From assembly GCA_023386495.1 (NCBI GenBank), contig JAEWJS010000180.1:1-15979 (forward strand): DNA of 15,979 nucleotides, in the 5' to 3' direction. The notes under the pieces are model-generated. The model searched no databases. It was given only the letters and a program-made list of their open reading frames with translations, and was not told where the DNA came from. This DNA comes from Bacillota bacterium. Lineage in GTDB: Bacteria; Bacillota; Bacilli; Paenibacillales; Paenibacillaceae. Below, piece by piece: positions 1-6,548 of the stretch (positions are counted from its first letter, which is position 1; the number at the start of each line of letters is the position of its first letter). The position numbers and the translations under genes were made by a program.

Positions 1-2
1 CC

Positions 3-956
3 GCGGCCGCGGGCCGTGCTACGCTGGGCGGCCGCGGCTGGATGATTGCATCGATCCTGCTAGCAATCGCACTTATAGTCGTGCTTATCCAACCGCCGTT
101 CGCTGGCAAGCAAGAGACGGTAGCGACCGTCAACGGCGAGAAGATCAGCAAGGACGAGCTATATGACAAGCTGATCACGCTGGGCGGCGCGCAGACTTTG
201 GAAGGCATGATCAATGAGCTCGTCGTTCAGCAGGCTGTAGCGGAAGCCAACGTCACGGCCACCGAGGAAGAGATCGATGGCGAGCTCGCGACCATAACGG
301 CGATGTATCCTTCGCAGGAAGCATTCGAGACGGAGCTCACGACTTACGGCTACACGATCGAGCAGCTGCGCGAGCAGATCGGCAACCAGCTGGCTGTCGA
401 GAAGATCGTAGCCAAGGACGTGAACGTCACGGATGACGAAGTGAAGCAATACTTCGAAGCGAATAAGGCATCCTACGATACGCAGGAACAGGTTCGCGCG
501 TCCCATATCCTCGTCGCTACGAAGCAGGAAGCGGACACGCTGCTTAAGCAGATCCAAGGCGGAGCGGACTTTGCGGCGCTGGCGACCGAGAACTCGCTTG
601 ATCCGGGCTCCAAGGATCTTGGCGGCGATCTCGATTACTTCCCGCGCGGCGCGATGGAGCATGGCTTCGAAGAGGTAGCCTTCGGTCTTCAGAAGGGTGA
701 GCTCGGCATAGCGGAGACCGGCTATGGCTTCCATGTCATTCAAGTGACGGACCGCCAGGAAGCGAAGACTGCAGCGCTTGAGGATAATCAAGAAGCAATC
801 CGCAAGCAGCTCGAAGACCAGCAGATCGGCCAGCTGTCCAGCGCTTGGCTCACGGAAGTGCAAGCGAAAGCGAAGATCGACAATACGCTGTCGACGGCGA
901 CAGATGAGGAAGCTGCTTCCGCAAGCCCAAATGCAGGAACAAGCACGAACCAATAA
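3..956 (+). CDS. PPIC-type peptidyl-prolyl isomerase / PrsA-SurA-like foldase, 5' partial
   Basis: An extracytoplasmic foldase that probably catalyses proline isomerisation and assists folding of secreted proteins. The frame is open to the left edge and reads GRGW just before the ATG at 42, directly ahead of a hydrophobic segment (about 18 residues from that ATG). Homologues of this type carry an acidic cytoplasmic tail before the membrane anchor, so the ATG at 42 is probably internal and the true start lies outside the window. Counting from that Met: membrane anchor 1-18; SurA-N-like helical region about 25-145, containing VNGEKISKDEL; PPIC rotamase domain about 148-240, with ASHILV, GGDLDYFPRGAM and GYGFHVIQV. 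The tail is Ser/Ala/Thr-rich. No lipobox cysteine is present, so it is a transmembrane rather than lipoprotein PrsA. A strong terminator follows. The family call is firm; the client proteins are unknown. Confidence 0.9.
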   Translation, partial: AAAGRATLGGRGWMIASILLAIALIVVLIQPPFAGKQETVATVNGEKISKDELYDKLITLGGAQTLEGMINELVVQQAVAEANVTATEEEIDGELATITAMYPSQEAFETELTTYGYTIEQLREQIGNQLAVEKIVAKDVNVTDDEVKQYFEANKASYDTQEQVRASHILVATKQEADTLLKQIQGGADFAALATENSLDPGSKDLGGDLDYFPRGAMEHGFEEVAFGLQKGELGIAETGYGFHVIQVTDRQEAKTAALEDNQEAIRKQLEDQQIGQLSSAWLTEVQAKAKIDNTLSTATDEEAASASPNAGTSTNQ

Positions 957-967
957 TGTACGGAATG

Positions 968-1005
968 AGCCAAGACCGGCTGTTATGCTGGTCTTGGTTC
1001 TTTCT
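968..1005 (+). terminator. Intrinsic terminator after the foldase gene
   Basis: The arms CCAAGACC (970-977) and GGTCTTGG (990-997) pair perfectly and extend outward by A-T and G-T pairs. They are followed by the T-rich run TTCTTTCT. It lies 12 bases after the foldase stop codon. Confidence 0.85.
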
Positions 1006-1086
1006 AATGTGCGTACAATAATAGCATCGCCGCAATCGCAGCCGACGGACGTGTCATTCGAAGCTGGGAAGGGAGGAGGATGAAGG

Positions 1087-1466
1087 ATGCGAATTGTTGT
1101 ATTATCGGATACGCATATGCCGCGCAGCGCCAAATCGCTGCCTGTCCCGGTAGTGAAGGCACTCGGAAGCGCAGATCATGTCCTGCATGCAGGCGATTGG
1201 ACGACGCCGGCCGTTGCCGACATGCTGGCCCAGTACGGACGGAATCGCGTGCCGCGGATGCTTTTCGCAATGAGCAGGTGGATATCATTCTGTTCGGACA
1301 CTCGCATATCCCGCTCTACAAGAAGCGGAACGGCGTATGGCTGTTCAATCCGGGATCGCCGACCGACAAGAGGAGGCAGAGCACGTATTCCTTCGGCATC
1401 TGGACGATTCGCGACGGTGCGCTGGAAGCGAGCATTCATTATTACAAAAAAGATGAGCGCGCCTGA
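1087..1466 (+). pseudogene. YfcE/MJ0936-type metallophosphoesterase, internal deletion with frameshift
   Basis: A remnant of a small calcineurin-like phosphodiesterase. The frame starting at 1087 encodes MRIVVLSDTHMP, HAGDW and PAVADMLAQYG, i.e. metal-binding motifs I (DxH) and II (GD). Family similarity then stops near 1237-1245. It resumes in a different frame from about 1257 with AFRNEQVDIILFGHSHIP and FNPGSPTDKR (the GHxH motif and the family C-terminus), ending at 1466. The central GNxD and HG metal/active-site motifs are absent and only about 126 codons remain, against a usual 150-170. An out-of-frame deletion of roughly 100-140 bases fits best. A good ribosome site (GGAGGAGG, 1072-1079) serves ATG 1087. 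Neither single frame can give an active enzyme. A sequence error cannot be excluded, but would have to remove over 100 bases. Confidence 0.8.
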
Positions 1467-1493
1467 TTAAGAATTCAGGGTGCGCTCATCTTT
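1449..1493. terminator. Bidirectional terminator inside both convergent reading frames
   Basis: Perfect 12-base arms (AAAGATGAGCGC at 1449-1460 and GCGCTCATCTTT at 1482-1493) are extended inward by CCTGA/TCAGG (1462-1466 with 1475-1479). The plus strand has T's after the stem; the A-run at 1446-1451 gives T's on the minus strand. The left arm encodes the end of the phosphodiesterase frame and the right arm the end of the DedA protein. Confidence 0.85.
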
Positions 1494-2087
1494 ACGTTTG
1501 CGGGCGGACAGAAAGCGATAGATGGCGTATCCGGCGCCAGCGCCGAGAATGATCCAGACGAGCAGCATACCGTAGCGGTTCACTTGCTCGCCGATCGTCA
1601 CGACATAGTCGCTGACATAGGTACCGATCAGGAAGTAGGCCATCGTCCACAGGAAGGCGGACACATAGGCGAACGGCGCAAACCGCAGGTAAGGCAATTT
1701 ATTAAGGCCGACCGCGTACATCGTAATGTGGCGCAGCAGCGGCAGGAAGATCGACATGCTGATGGCCAAGCTGCCGTAACGCTCGCTTAGCTTCTGCGAG
1801 GACGCTAGAGCTTTCGTAAAGTTCTTCTTGCGTTCCAGCCGCTTGCCCAGCTGCGAGCCGGTCGCGCGTCCGACACCGTAACCGAACGTCAGGCCGCAAG
1901 AGATGCCCAGATAGATGGCGATGAATGCAGGGACGGGAGCCAGCAGGCCGGATGCCGCCAAGGCACCGCCGGTCATGACGACCGCTTCGTTCGGAATCGG
2001 AAGACCGATCAGACCGAGGCAGAGCGCTAGGAAGAACGCCGCATAGCCGAGATCTTCAACGGCATTCGTTAATACATCGTAAGCCAA
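1467..2087 (-). CDS. DedA family membrane protein
   Basis: A polytopic inner-membrane protein of 206 residues, the usual DedA length. Family features are visible: the re-entrant segment with GLPIPNEAVVMTGGALAASG (about 27-46), FGYGVGRATG (about 68-77), then the RHITMYAVGL region around 115-124 that carries the conserved arginine, and two C-terminal helices ending in a basic tail (SARKRKDER). DedA proteins of Firmicutes include undecaprenyl-phosphate translocases (UptA type) and other lipid scramblases; which one this is cannot be read from sequence. The start is TTG: the ATG at 2097 is out of frame, an in-frame stop precedes TTG 2087, and a GGGGAGG site lies 12 bases upstream. Spacing is a little long, which with TTG suggests modest translation. 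Confidence 0.88.
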   Translation of the reverse strand: MAYDVLTNAVEDLGYAAFFLALCLGLIGLPIPNEAVVMTGGALAASGLLAPVPAFIAIYLGISCGLTFGYGVGRATGSQLGKRLERKKNFTKALASSQKLSERYGSLAISMSIFLPLLRHITMYAVGLNKLPYLRFAPFAYVSAFLWTMAYFLIGTYVSDYVVTIGEQVNRYGMLLVWIILGAGAGYAIYRFLSARKRKDERTLNS

Positions 2088-2131
2088 CGGTATTCATTGC
2101 CTCCCCTCTCAAGATGACCTGCCATCCCTTA

Positions 2132-2160
2132 AAGATACCTTGTTCTTGCATGAATTGCAA
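2132..2160 (-). promoter_or_regulatory. Sigma-A type promoter for the DedA gene
   Basis: On the minus strand, TTGCAA (2155-2160), a 17-base spacer and TATCTT (2132-2137) lie about 45 bases upstream of the TTG start. This is a four-of-six match at each box with ideal spacing. Confidence 0.5.
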
Positions 2161-2240
2161 TCGGTCCGATTGGTCATACTGGAGTAAGATGGTAGGGTGA
2201 ACTTAGTGCGTGACTACTTATTGAATATTCAGAAAAGTTA

Positions 2241-2270
2241 TTGTTAGGATATAGAAAACTGCGATATACT
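2241..2270 (+). promoter_or_regulatory. Sigma-A type promoter for the 54-codon gene
   Basis: TTGTTA (2241-2246), an 18-base spacer and TATACT (2265-2270), in an AT-rich stretch about 55 bases upstream of the small ORF start. Confidence 0.55.
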
Positions 2271-2326
2271 AACTTGTAAAGTGAAATCGCTTACTCGATC
2301 CTACGAGGTGACGGAGGTGTTGTTCC

Positions 2327-2491
2327 ATGAACGATACGAAGTACAGACGTCAAGCGATGCTGATCTGGCATGAAGAACGCGACACAACAGAAGAGGAGCT
2401 GCGCACGAGGCATACCGCGATAAGCCGCCGGCTGCACGCGCTGCTCAGCGCGGTCAAGCATCTCCTGTCGACCAAACGCCGTGCATCCTGA
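2327..2491 (+). CDS. Small basic/charged protein of unknown function (54 aa)
   Basis: I do not recognise this protein. It starts MNDTKYRRQAMLIWHEER, continues with an acidic cluster (TTEEELR), and ends with a basic, helix-prone half (SRRLHALLSAVKHLLSTKRR). There is no signal peptide, membrane segment or cysteine pair. Support for a real gene: a ribosome site GGAGGTG (2313-2319) with 7-base spacing to ATG, a sigma-A-like promoter upstream, and a strong terminator 23 bases after the stop. It resembles in size the small Spo0E-like proteins common in these bacteria, but I do not find the SQELD-type phosphatase motif, so I do not assign it. It stands alone between a divergent dedA and a convergent sulP. 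Confidence 0.6.
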   Translation: MNDTKYRRQAMLIWHEERDTTEEELRTRHTAISRRLHALLSAVKHLLSTKRRAS

Positions 2492-2514
2492 AGCCGGTCA
2501 TATACGCAACGAAG

Positions 2515-2550
2515 AAGCGCCCCTGCTCGAGTGAGCAGGGGCGCTTTCGA
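2515..2550. terminator. Strong terminator between the small ORF and sulP
   Basis: A perfect 14-base stem (2515-2528 with 2533-2546, GC-rich core GCGCCCCTGCTC) with a four-base loop and a short T run. It probably serves both convergent genes. Confidence 0.85.
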
Positions 2551-2561
2551 ATGATACGCGA

Positions 2562-4019
2562 TTAATGTCCGCCGCTCGTCGAGCTTAACCCGAGGCGGTC
2601 GATGATCTGCCGGCTTTCCTCATTCAGCCCCTCGACCGTCACGCGTTTGCCGAGCTGCTCGTATTTTGCGATCATTTTGGCGATAGCCGTCACGGCCGAT
2701 TGATCCCACACATGCGACTGGGAGAAATCAACAACGACATGCTGCGGATCCTCCTGGTAGCGGAACAAGCCCACGAAGTGGGTCATCGTGCCGAAGAACA
2801 GCTGTCCGGAAATCATGTACTTCTTGCCGTCTGCCGTCACATGCTCGGCAGCACGAATGCGTGCCATGCGCCAAGCGAAAATGACCGCACTCATAATAAT
2901 GCCGGCGAATACGCCATAAGACAGGTCATGCGTTGCGACGACGATCGATACGGTGACGATCATGACGAGCGCATCGGGGCGCGGAACGCGATTGAGCGTG
3001 CGCAGCGACTGCCAGTCGAATGTGCCGAATGACACCATGAACATGACGCCGACGAGTGCGGCCATTGGAATCTGCGTAACCACTTTCCCGAGCACAAGGA
3101 TCAGGAAGAGAAGGAACAGGCCGGCCGTCAGCGTAGACAGTCGCGTGCGTCCGCCGGACTTGACGTTGATGACGGACTGCCCGATCATCGCGCAGCCTGC
3201 CATGCCGCCGAAGAATCCCGTTACGATGTTCGCTAAGCCCTGGCCCTTGATCTCGCGGTTCTTGTCGCTGCCCGTGTCCGTCATCTCATCGACGATCGTG
3301 GCCGTAAGCAGCGATTCGAGAATACCGACGAATGCAAGCGATAAGGAATAGGGGAAAATAATCCACAGCGTCTCGAGCGTCCACAGCACCTCCGGGATAT
3401 GGAACAATGGAGGAAGGTTCGACAGCTCGCCCATGTCGCCTACCGTGCGGACGTCGAGTCCGAGCGAGATCGTCAGGATGGAGACGACGATAATCGCGGC
3501 AAGCGCGGAAGGAATCACTTTGCTGATGAGCGGCAGCAGATAGATGATGGCCAATGTAAGCGCGACAAGCGCGTACATGATCCAGCCCTGCCCCTCGAAG
3601 TGAACAAGCTGCGCCATGAAGATGAGAATGGCCAGCGCATTCACGAAGCCGATGATGACGGATTGCGGGATGAAGGTAACGAGGCGGTCCATCCTCAACA
3701 CGCCGAGCAAATACTGAATGACGCCCGTTAGCAGCGTAGCCGCGAATAGGTATTCGACGCCGTGATCCTTCACGAGCGTGACCATCAAGAGGGCCATGGC
3801 GCCGGTAGCGGCGGAGATCATGCCTGGCCTTCCGCCGGCGAAGGCAATGACGATCGCGATGCAGATCGATGCGTAGAGACCGACCATCGGATCGACTCCC
3901 GCAATAATGGAGAAGGCGATGGCCTCGGGAATTAGTGCGAGTGCGACCGTGATGCCGGATAGAATATCGCTTCTCGTGTTGGAGAACCAAGTTGGTTGAA
4001 GCTGTCTGTACACAATCAT
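2562..4019 (-). CDS. SulP family anion transporter with C-terminal STAS domain
   Basis: An inner-membrane anion (sulfate/bicarbonate-type) transporter of 485 residues. The N-terminal membrane domain opens with RSDILSGITVALALIPEAIAFS and GLYASI, the hallmark first helices of SulP. FFGGMAGCAMIGQSVINVKSGGRTRLS (residues about 268-294) is the conserved region around helices 8-9. The last about 90 residues form a STAS domain with VVVDFSQSHVWDQSAVTAI. The total is short for SulP but typical of compact bacterial members such as BicA/YbaR relatives; sulfate versus bicarbonate cannot be decided here. Start choice: AGGAGG (4023-4028) is only 3 bases from ATG 4019 but 9 bases from an in-frame GTG two codons later (4011-4013), which may be the true start. 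Monocistronic, with its own promoter. Confidence 0.9.
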   Translation of the reverse strand: MIVYRQLQPTWFSNTRSDILSGITVALALIPEAIAFSIIAGVDPMVGLYASICIAIVIAFAGGRPGMISAATGAMALLMVTLVKDHGVEYLFAATLLTGVIQYLLGVLRMDRLVTFIPQSVIIGFVNALAILIFMAQLVHFEGQGWIMYALVALTLAIIYLLPLISKVIPSALAAIIVVSILTISLGLDVRTVGDMGELSNLPPLFHIPEVLWTLETLWIIFPYSLSLAFVGILESLLTATIVDEMTDTGSDKNREIKGQGLANIVTGFFGGMAGCAMIGQSVINVKSGGRTRLSTLTAGLFLLFLILVLGKVVTQIPMAALVGVMFMVSFGTFDWQSLRTLNRVPRPDALVMIVTVSIVVATHDLSYGVFAGIIMSAVIFAWRMARIRAAEHVTADGKKYMISGQLFFGTMTHFVGLFRYQEDPQHVVVDFSQSHVWDQSAVTAIAKMIAKYEQLGKRVTVEGLNEESRQIIDRLGLSSTSGGH

Positions 4020-4090
4020 GTACCTCCTAGTCTGTTAGATGGGTGGCTGACCACTCTCAGGCAAGCCGGGGCCGATATGCACTAAACGTG

Positions 4091-4120
4091 ATTATATCGA
4101 ATCCTTAGCCGATCCGGCAA
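4091..4120 (-). promoter_or_regulatory. Sigma-A type promoter for sulP
   Basis: On the minus strand, TTGCCG (4115-4120), an 18-base spacer and a perfect TATAAT (4091-4096) lie about 70 bases upstream of the sulP start. Confidence 0.6.
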
Positions 4121-4132
4121 GGTGCAATTCGT

Positions 4133-4162
4133 TTGAGAGCCGTTGGAGGGTTATGGTAGAAT
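4133..4162 (+). promoter_or_regulatory. Sigma-A type promoter for the metallophosphoesterase gene
   Basis: TTGAGA (4133-4138), 18 bases, TAGAAT (4157-4162). Transcription would begin near 4169. The upstream ATG at 4153 lies inside this promoter and so would not be in the transcript. Confidence 0.55.
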
Positions 4163-4194
4163 GCGGAGGAGAGAGGGGCGTCGCTTCCACTACT

Positions 4195-5337
4195 ATGACA
4201 CCAAAAATGGTTCTCAGCTTCGCATTCATTCTGCTGCTGTTCACCGGAATTAATGCTTATATCGGATGGAACGGCTACGTTTTCCTGAACGAGGCCGCCG
4301 GTGCCATTCCGCCGCTGCTCTACTGGATTCCGTTCACGTTCGTCGTATTCGGATACGTGATCGGTCGCGCGAAGATGCTCAGGGGTCCTGTCGGACGCTT
4401 CGTCAAGGTCGTCGGTGCCGGTTATTTTGCCGTCATGGAGTTCGCCTTCCTGCTGCTGCCGTTCGCAGACGTTACAGCTTGGCTGCTGAAGCAGAGCGGT
4501 GCGGAGCCAGAAGTGTATATCGGCTACGTAGGCTACGGCGTGCTTGCGGTGCTTGTGCTGATCCTCGGTCGGGGCTGGCACAATGCTTGGTCGCCGGTCG
4601 TACGGGAGCATCAGCTTGAAGTGGCGAAAACGGCAGGCGGCCTGCACAGCCTTCGCATACTCGTCGCGTCCGACATCCACCTCGGCAACATCGTCGGCAA
4701 TCGGCATCTGAAGCGGCTGGCTCGCAAGGTCGAGCAGCTCAAGCCCGATCTGATCCTGCTGCCCGGCGACGTCATCGACGACGATATCGAGGCGTTCAAG
4801 CGCAACAACATGGCCGATCTGATGAGCAGGCTGCAAGCGCCTTATGGCGTATATGCCGTGCTTGGCAATCATGAATATTACGGTGGCCATATCGCAGAAT
4901 ATGTGCAAGCCATGGACGCCATCGGCATTCGCGTACTGCGGGACGAGACCGTCACGATCGATGGCCGTTTCCACATCGCCGGCCGCAAGGATAAGACATC
5001 GGAGCGTGCGGTGCAGGGGGGCAGGCTGCCTACGAACCAGCTTCTCGAGGAGCTGGATCCTGCGCTGCCGATCCTGCTCATGGACCATCAGCCTTATCAG
5101 TTCGGAGAAGCTGCGGCTGCCGGAGCGGACTTGCTGCTCTGCGGCCATACGCATCGCGGTCAGTTCGCACCCAATCATTGGATTACGAGACGGCTGTTCG
5201 AGCTGGATTGGGGCTATATGAACAAGAACGGCATGCATGTGCTCGTCTCCTCGGGATTCGGTCTCTGGGGACCGCCATTCCGGATCGCCAGCCGTTCCGA
5301 ATTGTTGGACATCACGCTGACCTTCAAGCATAGCTGA
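4195..5337 (+). CDS. Membrane-anchored calcineurin-like metallophosphoesterase (YkuE-like)
   Basis: A probable integral-membrane phosphoesterase of 380 residues counted from ATG 4195. The N-terminal third has four hydrophobic segments (from MVLSFAFILLLF to VYIGYVGYGVLAVLVLIL). The catalytic domain then follows, with all dinuclear-metal motifs: SDIHLGN (D160, H162), GDVIDDD (about 191-197), GNHEYYGG (224-231), MDHQP (H298) and CGHTHRGQ (316-323). Related proteins have been tied to phospholipid or cell-envelope metabolism, but the substrate is not evident. Start choice: the frame is open from ATG 4153, but that codon sits within the likely -10 region, so ATG 4195 (or 4207), just before the first helix, is preferred. 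The purine-rich site 4166-4178 is somewhat far from either. The gene is divergent from sulP. Confidence 0.88.
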   Translation: MTPKMVLSFAFILLLFTGINAYIGWNGYVFLNEAAGAIPPLLYWIPFTFVVFGYVIGRAKMLRGPVGRFVKVVGAGYFAVMEFAFLLLPFADVTAWLLKQSGAEPEVYIGYVGYGVLAVLVLILGRGWHNAWSPVVREHQLEVAKTAGGLHSLRILVASDIHLGNIVGNRHLKRLARKVEQLKPDLILLPGDVIDDDIEAFKRNNMADLMSRLQAPYGVYAVLGNHEYYGGHIAEYVQAMDAIGIRVLRDETVTIDGRFHIAGRKDKTSERAVQGGRLPTNQLLEELDPALPILLMDHQPYQFGEAAAAGADLLLCGHTHRGQFAPNHWITRRLFELDWGYMNKNGMHVLVSSGFGLWGPPFRIASRSELLDITLTFKHS

Positions 5338-5379
5338 GCAATCGTTCGGAAAATTGTTACACATCGCAAGCGGCGGCGG

Positions 5380-5408
5380 TTGAATTCCATGCGAAAAATG
5401 TCTACATT
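5380..5408 (+). promoter_or_regulatory. Sigma-A type promoter for the DUF420-brxC pair
   Basis: TTGAAT (5380-5385), a 17-base spacer and TACATT (5403-5408), 38 bases upstream of the DUF420 start codon. Confidence 0.6.
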
Positions 5409-5446
5409 AAGAGCAGAGGTTTGTCGGATCAGAGGAGGATGCAGGC

Positions 5447-5977
5447 ATGTCGAGCAGTCAGGGGCGCAATTGGATCCCCGTTATTTTCATCTTCACCTTC
5501 GTGTTAGTCGGCATCATCGCGGCATTGTTCTTCCTGCCGGGCTATGATGGCGAGATCGGCTTCGACGTCACGCTGCTGCCGCTCATGAACGCCATCTACA
5601 ATTGCTTCACCTTCTCGTTCTTGGCGGTATCGCTAATCGCCATTAAGCGGAAGAATATTAAGATGCATCGGACGTTCATCTGGGCTGCATTCGTATCGAC
5701 GTTCTTGTTCCTAGTCACTTACGTGACGTATCATTACTTGACGGAGCCGACCACGTTCGGCGGCAGCGACACGATGCGCGCCGTATACTTGTTCATCCTC
5801 ATTACGCACATCATATTGGCGATCGTGAACGTGCCGCTGGCGCTGATCTCCGTCACTTACGGACTGGGCAACCGGATCGCGCAGCACCGCAAGATCGCGA
5901 AGTGGACGATGCCGATCTGGCTGTATGTCAGCTTCACGGGCATTATCGTATACGTATTGATTTCGCCATACTATTAG
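5447..5977 (+). CDS. DUF420 family integral membrane protein (YozB/CtaM-like)
   Basis: A 176-residue protein with five hydrophobic segments: about 10-29, 43-66, 76-97, 108-132 and 149-172. Histidines stand at or near helix ends (KMHRTFIW, TYHYLT, LITHIILA, AQHRKIAKW), the pattern that defines DUF420 and suggests a heme or metal site. From memory, a staphylococcal member (CtaM) is needed for maturation of an aa3-type oxidase, so a respiratory oxidase assembly role is plausible but not shown here; no oxidase gene is in the window. AGGAGG (5433-5438) is 8 bases from ATG. It is followed after 20 bases by brxC, so the two are probably co-transcribed. Confidence 0.85.
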   Translation: MSSSQGRNWIPVIFIFTFVLVGIIAALFFLPGYDGEIGFDVTLLPLMNAIYNCFTFSFLAVSLIAIKRKNIKMHRTFIWAAFVSTFLFLVTYVTYHYLTEPTTFGGSDTMRAVYLFILITHIILAIVNVPLALISVTYGLGNRIAQHRKIAKWTMPIWLYVSFTGIIVYVLISPYY

Positions 5978-5997
5978 AATTGAGAAGGAGTGACGGC

Positions 5998-6342
5998 ATG
6001 ATGCTGGCATGGAAGGAAATTACGACAATCGAGCAATGGGAAGCGCTGAAGGCAGCTTCGAGCGACAAGCAGGTGCTCCTGCTGAAGCACAGTACGAGAT
6101 GCCCGGTAAGCTCAAGCGCGCTCGAGGAATACGAAGCTTATCTTCAGCATCAGCCGAACGAAAAGACGGAGTACGTACTGGTGAAGGTCATCGAATCGCG
6201 TCCGGTGTCGAACCAGATCGCCGAAGATTTGTCCGTCACGCATGCTTCGCCGCAGATCATTCTGTTCAAGGACGGCAAGTCGGTATGGAACGCCTCGCAC
6301 TGGTCCGTTACGACCAAGCACATCACGGCCGTACTGGACTAG
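5998..6342 (+). CDS. brxC: Monothiol bacilliredoxin BrxC (YtxJ family)
   Basis: A 114-residue thioredoxin-fold protein. The YtxJ signature LLKHSTRCPVSSSAL (residues 28-42) places a single active cysteine at C35 in a CPVS context, with no second cysteine in the motif. HASPQIILFK provides the cis-proline (P85). Members of this family reduce bacillithiol mixed disulfides on proteins, a repair step after oxidative or hypochlorite stress in Firmicutes that make bacillithiol. The frame is open upstream, but ATG 5998 is chosen because AAGGAG (5985-5990) lies 7 bases before it; a second ATG follows at once. It is 20 bases downstream of the DUF420 gene and ends before a terminator at 6434. Confidence 0.9.
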   Translation: MMLAWKEITTIEQWEALKAASSDKQVLLLKHSTRCPVSSSALEEYEAYLQHQPNEKTEYVLVKVIESRPVSNQIAEDLSVTHASPQIILFKDGKSVWNASHWSVTTKHITAVLD

Positions 6343-6433
6343 CAGCAGATCGATAGCATTCACAATGGACTCCGCTTAAGCGCAATATCATTTAGTTTAA
6401 GCTCTATGATACGACCGGATATACAAATGCAAT

Positions 6434-6476
6434 GCGAACGGCACAGGGAAAGCCCTATGCCGTTCGCTATTTTGGT
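6434..6476 (+). terminator. Intrinsic terminator of the DUF420-brxC operon
   Basis: The perfect 10-base arms GCGAACGGCA (6434-6443) and TGCCGTTCGC (6458-6467) plus an inner AGGG/CCCT stem are followed by TATTTTGGTT. It lies 90 bases after brxC. The rest of 6343-6548 shows no gene. Confidence 0.85.
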
Positions 6477-6548
6477 TCAAGCAAGGGGAAATGCGCATAG
6501 CAAACAAAACGGAGAAATATCCGCTTAAAAATGTCCTTATGGTCTGAA

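Noticed and set aside
159..1133. Long minus-strand ORF (324 codons) opposite the foldase
   Set aside because: Arg/Leu-rich antisense shadow of a clear PPIC gene in a high-G+C region; it has no domain, and it crosses the foldase terminator.
3286..3990. Minus-strand ORF of 234 codons overlapping sulP
   Set aside because: Frame-shifted shadow of SulP with an Arg/His-rich nonsense composition.
4105..5364. Minus-strand ORF of 419 codons opposite the metallophosphoesterase
   Set aside because: The plus strand carries all five metallophosphoesterase motifs; the antisense product is low in hydrophobic order, rich in Gln/His/Arg, and lacks a ribosome site.
6343..6548. Search for a left end or target-site duplication of the IS elements
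   Set aside because: Only the brxC terminator is recognisable; no repeat matching the IS1182 end or a clear IS4 end was found by eye.
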